Source of the DNA: Natrinema gari JCM 14663
GTDB lineage: Archaea > Halobacteriota > Halobacteria > Halobacteriales > Natrialbaceae
Direction of reading: 5' to 3'
Assembly (NCBI RefSeq): GCF_000337175.1
Contig: NZ_AOIJ01000032.1
Span: 91,425 to 139,351 of the forward strand
Length of the DNA stretch: 47,927 nt
The position numbers and the translations under genes were made by a program. Shown piece by piece: positions 36,619-45,265 of the stretch; position 1 is the first letter of the stretch; each line of letters starts with the position of its first letter. The notes beneath the pieces are model-generated. The model searched no databases. It saw only the letters and a program-made list of their open reading frames with translations, and had not been told where the DNA came from.

Positions 36619-36654
36619 GAGGAAGTCGGCAGTTCGAATCTGCCCCAACCCACT
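36619..36654 (+). repeat. attR: 36-bp direct repeat of tRNA-Val 3' end
   Basis: Identical to 29462-29497. Marks the right junction of the element. No acceptor 5' half follows, so it is not a second tRNA gene. Confidence 0.93.
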
Positions 36655-37106
36655 CGCTCACTTCGTTGGCAAGACCCCACGGACACTGGAGGAACGGTTA
36701 TACCGAAATCCAGTAGTGGTGTCCTGGATTCCACCAGGTTCCTCGTCGGGAGTCGTCGCCGTTGTGCGGTGCTACTGGAATCGGAACTGGGGAGGTCTAT
36801 GGGTGGACGTTTCCCGGCGGGAAAAGCGAGTGAACGGAGCAGTGGCTGAACGTTATTTTCAAGACAGTACCTAAGGATGGATGGTTGCTTCGGAACAGAG
36901 ACAACAGTAATCTATCCACGGACTCGCAGTCAAGATGGCCGTCCATTTCGTTTTCGCCACCGTAGTAGGGCCGCGAGTAGCGACTCACGACGATCGCTAC
37001 CTGCCCGGGAAGGAACTCGAGAACTGCTCGCCGGTCGGGCTCACGGTAGCGATTCGCACTTGGTGTGGCGTGCTAGCGCACATCGTTGGCGAAGAAGTGC
37101 GACTGG
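36655..37106. other. Intergenic stretch right of the element
   Basis: 452 bp between attR and tmcA. Short open frames exist on both strands but none shows a domain, start signal or codon bias I trust. May contain decayed material from earlier insertions. Confidence 0.35.
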
Positions 37107-39395
37107 TTACTCGTCGCCGAACCGCTCCCGAACCTCGAGCGCCGCGTCTTCGCCGTAGCGATCCACGAGCGGGCAGCAAGCGTCGCCGAGCGCCCGCATG
37201 CACTGTCCGGCGGAGGGGTACGCGAGGCGGTCGGCGACGGTCTCCCACGTTTGCCCCTGGAGCACGCGCAGGACGAGCAGTCGTTCCTCGCGATCGGTCA
37301 GGTCGACGGTATCGGGATCGTCCACGAAGTATCGAACGACGAGCGCTCGGAACGGCCCGGGATCGACGTCGAACAGTCCCGGGCCGTAGGCGGCCCCCGC
37401 GACGACGCGCCACTCGTGAGCCGATAGCTCGAGCGGCGGCCCCGCCTCGGCGTCGACGCTCCGGAGCACCGCGCGGGCGACGTCGGGCGCGAGGTCATCG
37501 AGCGCGTCCGAACTGAGTGCGGCGAACCGGCGGACGAACCAGTCAGCGTGCCGGTCGTGAAGCGCCCGGCCCTCGTCACTGATCGGCGCGAGCATGAGCG
37601 CGGAGTACTCGCCGCTGGCGTCGTTGCGCGTCGTCGAGACGTGGACCGTCCGATAGTCGTTCTTGCGCCAGAACGAGAGGAGGCCGGGCGTCGCGCCGAA
37701 ACCGGTTCCCAGCCAGTCGACGCCGGCGGGGTCGTCGCCGTCGCCGCTCCCGGCGGCGAACTCCGCGCGGATGCGCTCGAGCAGGTGCGAGCCGAGCCCG
37801 CGCGAGCGGGCCGCATGGTGGGTTGCGATCCGGACGACGCGACGACCGACGGGGTCGCTCGCCGCCTCGTCGCGCAACTGGCTCGTCAGCACGTCCGGGA
37901 GCATGTTGCCGCGGACGCGGCCACCCTCGTACATCATCGCGCGAGTGGCCGCGGGGAGGCCTCCCTCGCGAGCGAGCAAGGCGACGCTGACGACGTGACC
38001 GTCGTGGAGTAACGCGCGCGCAGTGAGGTTTGGGGCGTCGAGCAGGCGTGCGAGGTCGTTCGGTTCGGTCCGGTAGTGGGCGAGGACGAGCAGGCCGAAC
38101 GCCTCCCGGAGCAGTCGCTCGTCCGCGAGCAGCGCGTCGGGCTCGAGCCGTCGGTACTCGACCGTCTCGGGCGTGGCGTCGGTCACGAGCCCGTCGACTG
38201 GCGGCCGAGCGTCGAGCAACAGTGCGCGGAAGGCCCACACCTCTACGGGGTCGCCCGCCGCGTACCGGATCGGCTCGACCAGCGTACAGTCGGTGACCGC
38301 GTGATCGCTCTCGGCGAGTCGATCCCGGAATCGGACCGAGAAGCCCCGCCCCGCGCCCTCGTAGCCGTGGATCGTCGTCGCGAAGGCGATCCGGTCGGCC
38401 GCGAGCAGCGACTCGAGCGTCGCGACCGGCAGTGCCGCGGCCTCGTCGACGATGACGATGTCGGCCGACTCGAGGGTGTCGACGGCCGCGGTCGGCTCGC
38501 GGAATTCGATCGAACCCCCGGCGGCCGTCTCGATCCGACGAGAGTCGACAGTCGCGGCGTCACCCTCGAGTCGCTCACAGAGCGCCCCCGCGCGATCGAA
38601 CAGTTCCGCGGCGTTCCGGGCGGCGGGAGCGGTTACCAGCACGTCCGCGCCGTCGAGGGCGACCGCTCCCGCGGCCAGTCCGGCGGCGCTTGACTTCCCG
38701 CGGCCGCGATCGGCCTCAAGCACGACGGCCCGCTCGGTCCCGCGAAGCGACTCGAAGGCCGCGACCGCATCGACCTGATCGGCCGTGAGACACGCCTCGT
38801 AGGCGGCGGTCGGAAACTGGTGGTCCGAGGGCGGAGTCGGGGGCTCCGTCGCCAGCCGCGGGGCCGGGTCGGTGAGTCCGTCGGCCTCGCATCGGTCCCG
38901 TTCGAGGTCGACGATCGCGATGCCACGGTGGGCCCGCAGCGTCCGGACGAGACGGCGTTTGAACCGGCCCGTAACGTCGTCCAGTTCGAACGGGGGGACG
39001 GCAAGCGAGTCGGCAAACGCACCGCGGTGCTCCGGCCACGACTCGAGCGGCGGCGTCAGCAAGACGAGGAGGCCACCGCCGTCGACCGCGCCGGTGACTT
39101 TGCCGAGCGCGTTCGGCTGGAGTTCGTCGTGACCGTCGACGGCGATGACGTCCCGGGTGGTCCCGAGGAGGGCGCTCGCGTCGACCTGTCGACGCTGTTC
39201 ACACCGGAGTCGATCCTCGGGACCGACGAGCGTCGTGCCGGTGATCGGAACCGGGAGGGCATCGAGGATCGACTCGAGACGATCGTAGCCGCGGCTCCGA
39301 CTGCCTGCAAGAACGAGCATCCGCCGCTGGTTGGCACGCTCGGCTTCCGCGTGGAGTGCTCGTGCGAGTGGAACGACGTCCGCTTCCGCGTTCAT
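37107..39395 (-). CDS. tmcA: tRNA(Met) cytidine acetyltransferase TmcA
   Basis: 762 aa from the ATG at 39395, with a TATA box 25 nt upstream; the open frame extends to 39524 but the extra part is not family-like. It forms N4-acetylcytidine in RNA using ATP and acetyl-CoA. Domain order: N-terminal DUF1726-like region (1-150), helicase-like ATPase with Walker A GRGKSS (231-236) and Walker B IVDEAAALP, GNAT acetyltransferase with VRIATHHAARSRGLGSHLL and MMYEGGRVRGNMLP, then the C-terminal tRNA-binding tail. In haloarchaea and other archaea the homologue also acetylates rRNA and other RNAs. Confidence 0.94.
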   Translation of the reverse strand: MNAEADVVPLARALHAEAERANQRRMLVLAGSRSRGYDRLESILDALPVPITGTTLVGPEDRLRCEQRRQVDASALLGTTRDVIAVDGHDELQPNALGKVTGAVDGGGLLVLLTPPLESWPEHRGAFADSLAVPPFELDDVTGRFKRRLVRTLRAHRGIAIVDLERDRCEADGLTDPAPRLATEPPTPPSDHQFPTAAYEACLTADQVDAVAAFESLRGTERAVVLEADRGRGKSSAAGLAAGAVALDGADVLVTAPAARNAAELFDRAGALCERLEGDAATVDSRRIETAAGGSIEFREPTAAVDTLESADIVIVDEAAALPVATLESLLAADRIAFATTIHGYEGAGRGFSVRFRDRLAESDHAVTDCTLVEPIRYAAGDPVEVWAFRALLLDARPPVDGLVTDATPETVEYRRLEPDALLADERLLREAFGLLVLAHYRTEPNDLARLLDAPNLTARALLHDGHVVSVALLAREGGLPAATRAMMYEGGRVRGNMLPDVLTSQLRDEAASDPVGRRVVRIATHHAARSRGLGSHLLERIRAEFAAGSGDGDDPAGVDWLGTGFGATPGLLSFWRKNDYRTVHVSTTRNDASGEYSALMLAPISDEGRALHDRHADWFVRRFAALSSDALDDLAPDVARAVLRSVDAEAGPPLELSAHEWRVVAGAAYGPGLFDVDPGPFRALVVRYFVDDPDTVDLTDREERLLVLRVLQGQTWETVADRLAYPSAGQCMRALGDACCPLVDRYGEDAALEVRERFGDE

Positions 39396-39415
39396 AGGAC
39401 CGCTTTGTGTGCTCG

Positions 39416-39423
39416 CATTAAAT
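39416..39423 (-). promoter_or_regulatory. Putative TATA element of tmcA
   Basis: ATTTAATG on the minus strand, centred 25 nt before the ATG at 39395, consistent with a leaderless transcript and supporting that start. Confidence 0.45.
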
Positions 39424-39700
39424 GAATCTCGCATGCGCGAATCCCGCCGTCGAGGCCATCGGCGACCGTCGCGCGACCACTGAGCCGGTGAAACGCCGCG
39501 TCGGGGCGCTGTCGGTGAGGACAATCGCTTCCGAAAACATATAATAGATCTATGATTTCCACGCCGTGAGAATTACTGTCCGTATTCAAGACCACTCGTG
39601 TCAATTATCTAGGTGTGATTCCCGATAGACACCAACACGGAAGCGGATTGGCCACACCGACACATCGAGACGACGGTCGAGGGCACGGAGGGCGAGTCGC

Positions 39701-41299
39701 ATGAGTAACGACGGGGTCCGACAGCACAACGACTCCGACCGGGAGGCGTACTTCGTCGGCGGCGGGATCGCGTCCCTCGCCGGGGCCGCGTTCCTCGTTC
39801 GTGACAGCGAACTGCCGGGCGAGAACATCCACGTGTTGGAGAAGTTGGACGTGATGGGCGGGGCGCTCGACGGAGCCGGCTCGCCCGAAGAGGGATACGT
39901 CATTCGCGGCGGCCGGATGTTCAACTATCCGGCCTACGAGTGCACGTGGGATCTGCTGGAATCGATCCCATCGCTCGAGGACCGCGAACGGTCGGTCAAG
40001 GACGTGATGGACGAGTTCAACGAAGCGAACCAGACGTACGCGGTCGCGCGGTTGCTGGGCGACGAGCAGGAGGTGCTCGATGTCTCGTCGTACGGGTTCG
40101 AAATGGACCATCGACTCTCGTTGCTCCAACTGGCGTTGACACCCGAGGCGCAACTGGGAGACACGCGGATCGAAGAGTGGTTTTCGGAGTCGTTCTTCGA
40201 GACGCCGTTCTGGTATATCTGGGCCACGACGTTCGCCTTCCAGCCTTGGCACAGCGTCGCGGAGATGCGCCGGTACATGCACCGGTTCATGCACGAGTTC
40301 CCCCGCTTGAACACCATGGAGGGGATCCATCGGACCAAGTACAACCAGTACGACTCGATGGTCCGCCCCATTCGGCGGTGGCTGGAAGACCACGGCGTCG
40401 AGTTCCGGAGCGGCTGTGAAGTGACGGACATGGATATCGTACCCGGCCGCAAGGGCAAGACCGTCGAAACGATCTACTACGAGACGGACGGGTCCACCGA
40501 GACGGTCGATGTCGAGCCGACAGACCTCGTCTTCGTGACCAACGGCTCGATGACCGACGGCTCGGATCTCGGATCGATGACCGAAGCCCCCGAACTGAAC
40601 ACGACGGGGGCGTCGTTCCAACTGTGGAAGAACATCGTCGAGGACAACCCCGAGTTCGGGACGCCGTCGGCGTTTGCCGACAACGTTCCGGAAACGAAAT
40701 GGCCGTCGTACACCGTTACGCTCCACGAACCCGACCTGCTCGAGCACATCGTCGAGGTCACCGGCGAAGCGCCCGGAAACGGATTGATCACGTTCACCGA
40801 GTCGAACTGGTTGATGTCCATCGTCGTCGCCGCCCAGCCCCATTTCGCGGACCAGCCCGACGATGTGAAGGTCTTCTGGGGATACGGACTGTTCCCCGAG
40901 GAGGAGGGGAACCACGTCGAGAAAAAGATGGAAGACTGTACCGGCGAGGAGATCCTCGAGGAACTCTGTTATCATCTCGGCTACCTCGACGAACTCCCGT
41001 CGGTCCTCGAGGATGCGAACTGTATCCCCTGCAACATGCCGTTTATCACGAGCCAGTTCATGCCACGGACCGCCGGCGACCGGCCGGACGTCGTCCCGAC
41101 GGGATCGAACAACCTGGCGTTTATCGGACAGTTCGCCGAGCAGCCCCGGGACGTGGTATTCACCGTCGAATATTCGGTGCGGTCCGCGATGACTGCCGTC
41201 TACGACCTGCTAGACGTAGATCGGGAGGTCCCGCCGGTGAGCACGCATCAGTACGAACCCGAGGTCCTCGTCGAGGCCGGGAAAGCCGCGTTCAGATAG
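39701..41299 (+). CDS. ohyA: Oleate hydratase (fatty acid double-bond hydratase)
   Basis: 532 aa. FAD-dependent family that adds water to cis double bonds of unsaturated fatty acids (10-hydroxystearate from oleate). Motifs: dinucleotide fold FVGGGIASLAGAAFLVRD, GGRMFNYPAYECTWDLL, the WYIWATTFAFQPWHSVAEMR core, TNGSMTDGSDLGS and the late NNLAFIGQFAEQPRDVVFTVEYSVR. Length is normal for the family. It is divergent from tmcA and otherwise isolated. Haloarchaea have isoprenoid membrane lipids, so it more likely acts on free, environmental fatty acids. Acquisition from bacteria is plausible but not shown here. Confidence 0.93.
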   Translation: MSNDGVRQHNDSDREAYFVGGGIASLAGAAFLVRDSELPGENIHVLEKLDVMGGALDGAGSPEEGYVIRGGRMFNYPAYECTWDLLESIPSLEDRERSVKDVMDEFNEANQTYAVARLLGDEQEVLDVSSYGFEMDHRLSLLQLALTPEAQLGDTRIEEWFSESFFETPFWYIWATTFAFQPWHSVAEMRRYMHRFMHEFPRLNTMEGIHRTKYNQYDSMVRPIRRWLEDHGVEFRSGCEVTDMDIVPGRKGKTVETIYYETDGSTETVDVEPTDLVFVTNGSMTDGSDLGSMTEAPELNTTGASFQLWKNIVEDNPEFGTPSAFADNVPETKWPSYTVTLHEPDLLEHIVEVTGEAPGNGLITFTESNWLMSIVVAAQPHFADQPDDVKVFWGYGLFPEEEGNHVEKKMEDCTGEEILEELCYHLGYLDELPSVLEDANCIPCNMPFITSQFMPRTAGDRPDVVPTGSNNLAFIGQFAEQPRDVVFTVEYSVRSAMTAVYDLLDVDREVPPVSTHQYEPEVLVEAGKAAFR

Positions 41300-41461
41300 T
41301 CCCGGCAGGCAAATCGCGCACCGGCAGCGTCGTCGGTGCGGAACCGCTTCGGTTGGATCGAACACGACCGACCGAATCCGGTCAGTTCTCGCAACCGCAC
41401 GCCGATCCGAACCGGCCCCGACCGTGCGGACGTGTCTCACTTCGCCAGCCGTTTGAACACG

Positions 41462-41469
41462 CTTTTAAG
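41462..41469 (+). promoter_or_regulatory. Putative TATA element of the rpl7ae operon
   Basis: CTTTTAAG. Transcription would start about 41490-41496, leaving an unusually long leader of about 125 nt before the rpl7ae ATG. Confidence 0.5.
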
Positions 41470-41495
41470 GGGGGCAGCGCTATTCGAGTGTACAC

Positions 41496-41603
41496 CCTAC
41501 GCGGGGTTGATGATGCTCCTAGCTTCACAGGACTTCCGCCGGGATCGGCCCGGCACGGGTACCCAGTGCCCGGACGGCAGGGGAGCGCGAGCCCACGTGT
41601 AGG
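41496..41603 (+). promoter_or_regulatory. Structured leader of rpl7ae with kink-turn-like loop
   Basis: CCTACGCG (41496-41503) pairs with CGTGTAGG (41596-41603, one G-T pair) and GGG (41504-41506) with CCC (41592-41594), around one bulged A. An asymmetric internal loop, TTGATGAT (41507-41514) opposite GCGA (41587-41590), contains GA on both strands as in kink-turns. GCTCC (41515-41519) then pairs with GGAGC (41582-41586) below an apical GC-rich hairpin. The 3' arm ends at the Shine-Dalgarno AGAGGTGA. Archaeal L7Ae binds kink-turns, so autoregulation is inferred. Confidence 0.6.
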
Positions 41604-41618
41604 AGAGGTGAACAACCA

Positions 41619-41981
41619 ATGTCAGTTTACGTAACCACCGACATCCCAGCCGACCTCGCCGACGACGCGCTTGAGGCGCTCGAGGTCGCACGAGACACCG
41701 GACGAGTAAAGAAAGGAACGAACGAAACCACGAAGGCGATCGAGCGCGGCAACGCCGAGCTCGTCTACGTCGCCGAGGACGTCTCTCCCGAAGAGATCGT
41801 CATGCATCTCCCCGAACTCGCCGAGGAGAAAGGCATCCCCGTCGTTTTCATCGAGACCCAGGACGACGTCGGCCACGCCGCCGGCCTCGAGGTCGGCTCG
41901 GCCGCCGCGGCGGTCGTCGACGCCGGTGAGGCAGCAGACGACGTCGAGGACATCGCCGACAAGGTCGAGGATCTCGACTGA
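41619..41981 (+). CDS. rpl7ae: Ribosomal protein L7Ae
   Basis: 120 aa, full length. It is a kink-turn-binding protein of the large subunit and a core component of archaeal box C/D and H/ACA guide RNPs and of RNase P. The family RNA-binding motif [20 protein letters not shown] is followed by [20 protein letters not shown] and [14 protein letters not shown] Shine-Dalgarno AGAGGTGA lies 8 nt upstream of the ATG. First gene of the rpl7ae-rps28e-rpl24e-ndk operon. Confidence 0.97.
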   Translation: MSVYVTTDIPADLADDALEALEVARDTGRVKKGTNETTKAIERGNAELVYVAEDVSPEEIVMHLPELAEEKGIPVVFIETQDDVGHAAGLEVGSAAAAVVDAGEAADDVEDIADKVEDLD

Positions 41982-41992
41982 GGTGATCAGAG

Positions 41993-42217
41993 ATGAGTGC
42001 TGAAGAGGAAGAAAGCGGCTCTACGCCCGCCGAGGTCATCGAGGTCGTCGGCAAGACCGGCATGCACGGCGAAGCCATGCAGGTCAAATGCCGAATCAAG
42101 GAGGGCGAGAACCAGGGACGCATCATTACCCGTAACTGCCTCGGGCCGGTCCGCGAAGGGGACGTACTCCAACTTCGCGAGACCGCCCGCGAGGCCGACT
42201 CCATCGGAGGACAATAA
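41993..42217 (+). CDS. rps28e: Ribosomal protein S28e
   Basis: 74 aa. Small-subunit protein with an OB-like fold. Motifs [20 protein letters not shown] and [19 protein letters not shown] are diagnostic. It starts 11 nt after rpl7ae and its stop overlaps the rpl24e ATG by one base (TAATG). Confidence 0.97.
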   Translation: MSAEEEESGSTPAEVIEVVGKTGMHGEAMQVKCRIKEGENQGRIITRNCLGPVREGDVLQLRETAREADSIGGQ

Positions 42218-42591
42218 TGGTCGAGAAACGAACCTGCGACTACACGGGCGAAGAGATCGAACCCGGCACGGGCATCATGTACGTCAAAAACGACGGCACC
42301 GTGCTCCACTTCGTCGACTCCAAAGCGGAGAAAAACTACAAGCTCGGGCGCGAACCCCGAGACCTCGAGTGGACCGAAGAGGGTCGTCGCGGCAAGGGTC
42401 CCGCACAGGCGGAGACGCCTGCCGACGAGGACGAGGACCTCGAGACGGAGACCGACGCGGCCGACGAGGACGAGGACCTCGAGACGGAGACCGACGCGGC
42501 CGACGACGAGGAAGACTCGCCCGCCGGTGACGAGACGGTCGACGAGGCCGACGAACCCGACGACGCCGAAACCGAGGCTGAAGAGGCATGA
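42217..42591 (+). CDS. rpl24e: Ribosomal protein L24e with long acidic tail
   Basis: 124 aa. The first 62 residues are a typical archaeal L24e ([20 protein letters not shown], then [20 protein letters not shown]). The remaining 60 or so residues are an extra, almost purely acidic tail. It contains two exact copies of a 13-residue unit ([13 protein letters not shown]), encoded by a perfect 39-bp tandem repeat at 42421-42498. The usual four-Cys zinc finger is reduced, as in other halophiles. Overlaps ndk by 4 bases. Confidence 0.95.
   Translation: MVEKRTCDYTGEEIEPGTGIMYVKNDGTVLHFVDSKAEKNYKLGREPRDLEWTEEGRRGKGPAQAETPADEDEDLETETDAADEDEDLETETDAADDEEDSPAGDETVDEADEPDDAETEAEEA
42421..42498 (+). repeat. 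Two perfect 39-bp tandem repeats inside rpl24e
   Basis: GCCGACGAGGACGAGGACCT begins each unit (42421 and 42460). The unit is 13 codons, so changes in copy number keep the frame. A partial third copy starts at 42499. Confidence 0.95.
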
Positions 42592-43052
42592 GCGATCACG
42601 AACGTACCTTCGTGATGGTCAAGCCCGACGCCTTCGCGCGCGGACTCGTGGGCGAAGTCGTCTCTCGACTCGAGGACCGCGGGCTCAAGCTCGTCGGCAT
42701 CAAAGTCGAGAACATGCCCCGCGAACGGGCCGAAGAACACTACGGCGAACACGAGGACAAGCCGTTTTACGACGACCTCGTGGACTTCATCACCTCGGGA
42801 CCGGTCGTCCCGATGGTCTGGGAAGGCCAGGACGCGACCCGCCAGGTCCGCCAGATGATCGGCGAAACCGACCCGCTCGAGGCCGCCCCCGGTACGATCC
42901 GGGGCGACTACGCGCTCGATCTCGGTCGGAACGTCGTTCACGCGGCCGATCACGAGGACGAGGGCGCGAACGAACGCGAAATCGCGATCCACTTCGACGA
43001 CGACGAACTGATCGACTACGAACAACACGACGCCGAGTGGCTCTACGAGTAA
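42588..43052 (+). CDS. ndk: Nucleoside diphosphate kinase
   Basis: 154 aa. Transfers the gamma phosphate from ATP to other NDPs through a phosphohistidine. [18 protein letters not shown] at the N-terminus, [20 protein letters not shown] with catalytic H118, then [11 protein letters not shown] are diagnostic. Last gene of the ribosomal operon; the ATGA overlap with rpl24e indicates coupled translation. This gene order is conserved in haloarchaea. Confidence 0.97.
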   Translation: MSDHERTFVMVKPDAFARGLVGEVVSRLEDRGLKLVGIKVENMPRERAEEHYGEHEDKPFYDDLVDFITSGPVVPMVWEGQDATRQVRQMIGETDPLEAAPGTIRGDYALDLGRNVVHAADHEDEGANEREIAIHFDDDELIDYEQHDAEWLYE

Positions 43053-43514
43053 CGCCACCGCAGTAGCGGTTTCCACGCTCGAGCGGCACCCGGCACCCGG
43101 CCTGCGGGACGACGAGGCCGAGTCGATCCTTCTCGACGGACTCGCTTCGAGAGTGCCAACGGAACGTTGCAGCCGGCCCTATCGATCGCGTACTGGCGCT
43201 GTTTCGCGTTCGGGGCTGCGGTCGCTGCATGCGAACACTCGGTCGGACGCCGACGTTCCGAGCCGCGTCAGTGTGACGGTCGGATGAAACGGCGGCTCGA
43301 CAACCCGGCTCGGAGGGCCCTTCTCCGGGCGGTCTGACACGCGAGCGCACGCGCTGTCTCCCGAGTGATCGTGGTATTTCCGCCACAACGGTCTTCAGCA
43401 CCGGTGGCTCGAGGACGAACGCGAGACATCCAGGAGTTATAATCTCTGTCGTTATCTATGGATATAACACAGGTATTTTTCTAGGGAGACGTAAGGCCTA
43501 ATGTGTCGGCTACT
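43053..43514. other. Intergenic stretch after ndk
   Basis: About 460 bp, GC-rich to 43430, then AT-rich with several TATA-like strings (TTATAATC near 43438, GATATAAC near 43461). No gene recognised. The AT-rich end is the promoter region of the DUF7344 regulator. Confidence 0.4.
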
Positions 43515-43535
43515 GAAACCACGCTTGGTGGTTTC
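43515..43535 (+). promoter_or_regulatory. Perfect inverted repeat upstream of the DUF7344 regulator
   Basis: GAAACCAC (43515-43522) and GTGGTTTC (43528-43535) with a 5-bp spacer, ending 30 bp before the ATG. Candidate autoregulatory operator of the adjacent winged-helix protein. Confidence 0.5.
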
Positions 43536-43565
43536 GAATGGTAACACACGGTAGGTGGTTCGTGG

Positions 43566-43973
43566 ATGCGTGAACAGGAGGGAGCGACCGCGCTGACAGC
43601 GGCCGTCCCGCCGTCGCTGGACCTCGTTTTCGACCTGCTTTCGAACAGTCGGCGGCGATACGTCCTCTACGACCTCAACGACCGGCCGGACGGCGTCGCA
43701 ACGATCGAAAACCTCACCCAAAACGTCATCGCCCTCGAGGAGGCAACGGCATGTGACACCGCTGACGGGGAGTCACCCGCGAGTCGGACGGTCGACTCCG
43801 ATACGATGGATCAGCGAGCGGGAGTGCAACTGGAACTCCAGCACGTCCACCTGCCGAAACTCGAGGACGCGGGCGTCCTCGAACACGATCGACGGAGCGA
43901 GACGGTGCGGTACTGGAACCAACCGTCGCTCGAGGAGTGGCTCGAGCACGCCCATCACAAGGAGTTCGAGTGA
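43566..43973 (+). CDS. Winged-helix regulator, DUF7344 type (ArsR-like)
   Basis: 135 aa. It starts with LDLVFDLLSNSRRRYVLYDL, the usual first helices of haloarchaeal DUF7344 regulators, and ends with the wing segment LQHVHLPKLEDAGVLEHDRR followed by SETVRYWNQPSLEEWLEH. A DNA-binding transcription factor of unknown target. A perfect inverted repeat lies just upstream. The superoxide dismutase gene follows 208 bp downstream, but co-transcription is not evident. Confidence 0.85.
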   Translation: MREQEGATALTAAVPPSLDLVFDLLSNSRRRYVLYDLNDRPDGVATIENLTQNVIALEEATACDTADGESPASRTVDSDTMDQRAGVQLELQHVHLPKLEDAGVLEHDRRSETVRYWNQPSLEEWLEHAHHKEFE

Positions 43974-44181
43974 GTCGGGGACGGGACTGTCACGCCGGAG
44001 CGCGCGACGGAAGCCGCTCGGAAGTACGTTGCTGAAAGGTTTAATACGCAGTCGGTGGTGGGTTCACCGACGTGTCGGGAAATCACGAGACAGGACGGTC
44101 GTGCCTTTATGGGGTGTGATATCGTCTCACTCCTCAACACTTAACAGGCGAGATACCGATACGGAACGTGAGGTGCATACT

Positions 44182-44784
44182 ATGACTGACCACGAACTTC
44201 CACCACTCCCGTACGATTACGACGCGCTCGAACCGGCACTGTCCGAACAGGTACTGACCTGGCATCACGATACGCACCACCAGGGCTACGTTAACGGCCT
44301 CAACGCCGCCGAGGAGACCCTCGCGGAGAACCGCGAGGAGGGTGACTTCGGCTCGACGCCCGGTGCCCTCTCAAACGTTACTCACAACGGCTGTGGTCAC
44401 TATCTCCACACGCTGTTCTGGGAGAACATGTCCCCCAACGGCGGCGGCGAACCCGAGGGCGACCTCGCCGACCGCATCGAGGAGGACTTCGGGTCCTACG
44501 AGGGCTGGAAAGGCGAGTTCGAGGCCGCTGCCGGTGCCGCCGGTGGCTGGGCGCTGCTGGTGTACGATCCGGTTTCGAAGCAGCTTCGCAACGTCGCGGT
44601 CGACAAGCACGACCAGGGCGCGCTCTGGGGCGCACATCCAGTGCTCGCGCTGGACGTCTGGGAACACTCCTACTACTACGATTACGGTCCGGACCGGGGG
44701 GACTTCATCGACGCCTTCTTCGACGTCGTCAACTGGGAGAAGGCCGAAGAGGAGTACCAGACCTGCCTCGACCACTTCGAGTAA
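44182..44784 (+). CDS. sod: Superoxide dismutase (Mn/Fe type)
   Basis: 200 aa from the ATG at 44182, preceded by a GAGGTG Shine-Dalgarno. It dismutates superoxide to oxygen and hydrogen peroxide in the cytoplasm. The metal ligands are H28 (LTWHHDTHHQGYV), H76 (YLHTLFWENM), D158 and H162 (LALDVWEHSYYYDYGPDR). The GGWALLVYDP and QGALWGAHPVLALDVWEHS signatures fit the Mn-type enzymes of haloarchaea. The longer open frame upstream of 44182 is not protein-like. Confidence 0.96.
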   Translation: MTDHELPPLPYDYDALEPALSEQVLTWHHDTHHQGYVNGLNAAEETLAENREEGDFGSTPGALSNVTHNGCGHYLHTLFWENMSPNGGGEPEGDLADRIEEDFGSYEGWKGEFEAAAGAAGGWALLVYDPVSKQLRNVAVDKHDQGALWGAHPVLALDVWEHSYYYDYGPDRGDFIDAFFDVVNWEKAEEEYQTCLDHFE

Positions 44785-44863
44785 GTCGCCAGCAACAGCG
44801 ACGAGCCAGTTGATCGCGTCTTTTTATCGCCATGGCCACGGCGACTGTCGGTTGTTCCTCTGA

Positions 44864-45265
44864 TTGACCTGTATAGTAATCCACATAGACATTCATGATT
44901 GCTTCATTGAGTTTGTCGATGCTGTACTCGGTCAGTGCAACGGTGACCAGGAAATCCTCCTAATGATCGGTGAAATCTATCACCGATGTTGGTTGTTGCT
45001 TTGGGTTGCTGCTTTGTATATAAGCGGTCGCACCACAACGCGTCGTCAAGCACAAGAAACTCTCGAAGAACGAGGAAATCCACTTAGTACAGCTTGGAAG
45101 CCAGAGAACACGAACTTGTTCTTCTCAAATCGGCCGAGTTCTGGACTAATCTCTAGGACGACGGTGTCGTTTCACTAGATCGTCTCAGAGCTGATCAACG
45201 CTCTCCAAACTTCTCCTATCATATTGTCTGGGTTCAATTAAGTTTGTTATTGAGGTGGCGATATA
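44864..45265 (+). pseudogene. Frameshifted, stop-interrupted gene remnant
   Basis: From about 44864 one frame reads FIEFVDAVLGQCNGDQEILL, then RTTTRRQAQETLEERGNPL and STAWKPENTN. A frameshift near 45110-45130 moves the reading to EFWTNL, a TAG stop, then DDGVVSLDRLRADQRSPNFS. The two parts fit one protein whose tail is read through a stop. No intact start is seen. The family is not recognised. Lower GC than the core genome. Confidence 0.45.

Larger units (their letters stand above)
29462..36654. mobile_element. Integrated genetic element at tRNA-Val, about 7.2 kb
   Basis: Bounded by a perfect 36-bp direct repeat, attL within the tRNA gene (29462-29497) and attR (36619-36654). Next to attR lies an intact tyrosine integrase. 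Cargo comprises a primase-like protein, a CARF-like regulator, two unknown co-directional genes, an HhH-like protein and gene remnants. The left 1 kb is clearly lower in GC than the flanking core genome. I see no capsid, portal or conjugation gene, so it is more like an integrated plasmid or satellite than a full provirus. Confidence 0.9.

Noticed and set aside
36538-36648. N-terminal extension of the integrase ORF into attR
   Set aside because: The extra residues (MGQIRTADFLARSARNRR) are only translated tRNA 3' sequence. The ATG at 36537 begins the real domain.
36619-36654. A second tRNA-Val gene at the right side
   Set aside because: Only the 3' 34 nt of the tRNA are present. The 5' half is absent, so it is attR.
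29462-36654. CRISPR array or full provirus in the element
   Set aside because: No regularly spaced repeats and no structural phage genes were seen. CARF-like proteins occur outside CRISPR loci.
43053-43430. Possible gene on either strand after ndk
   Set aside because: Open frames are arginine/serine-rich shadows of GC-rich DNA without motifs or starts.
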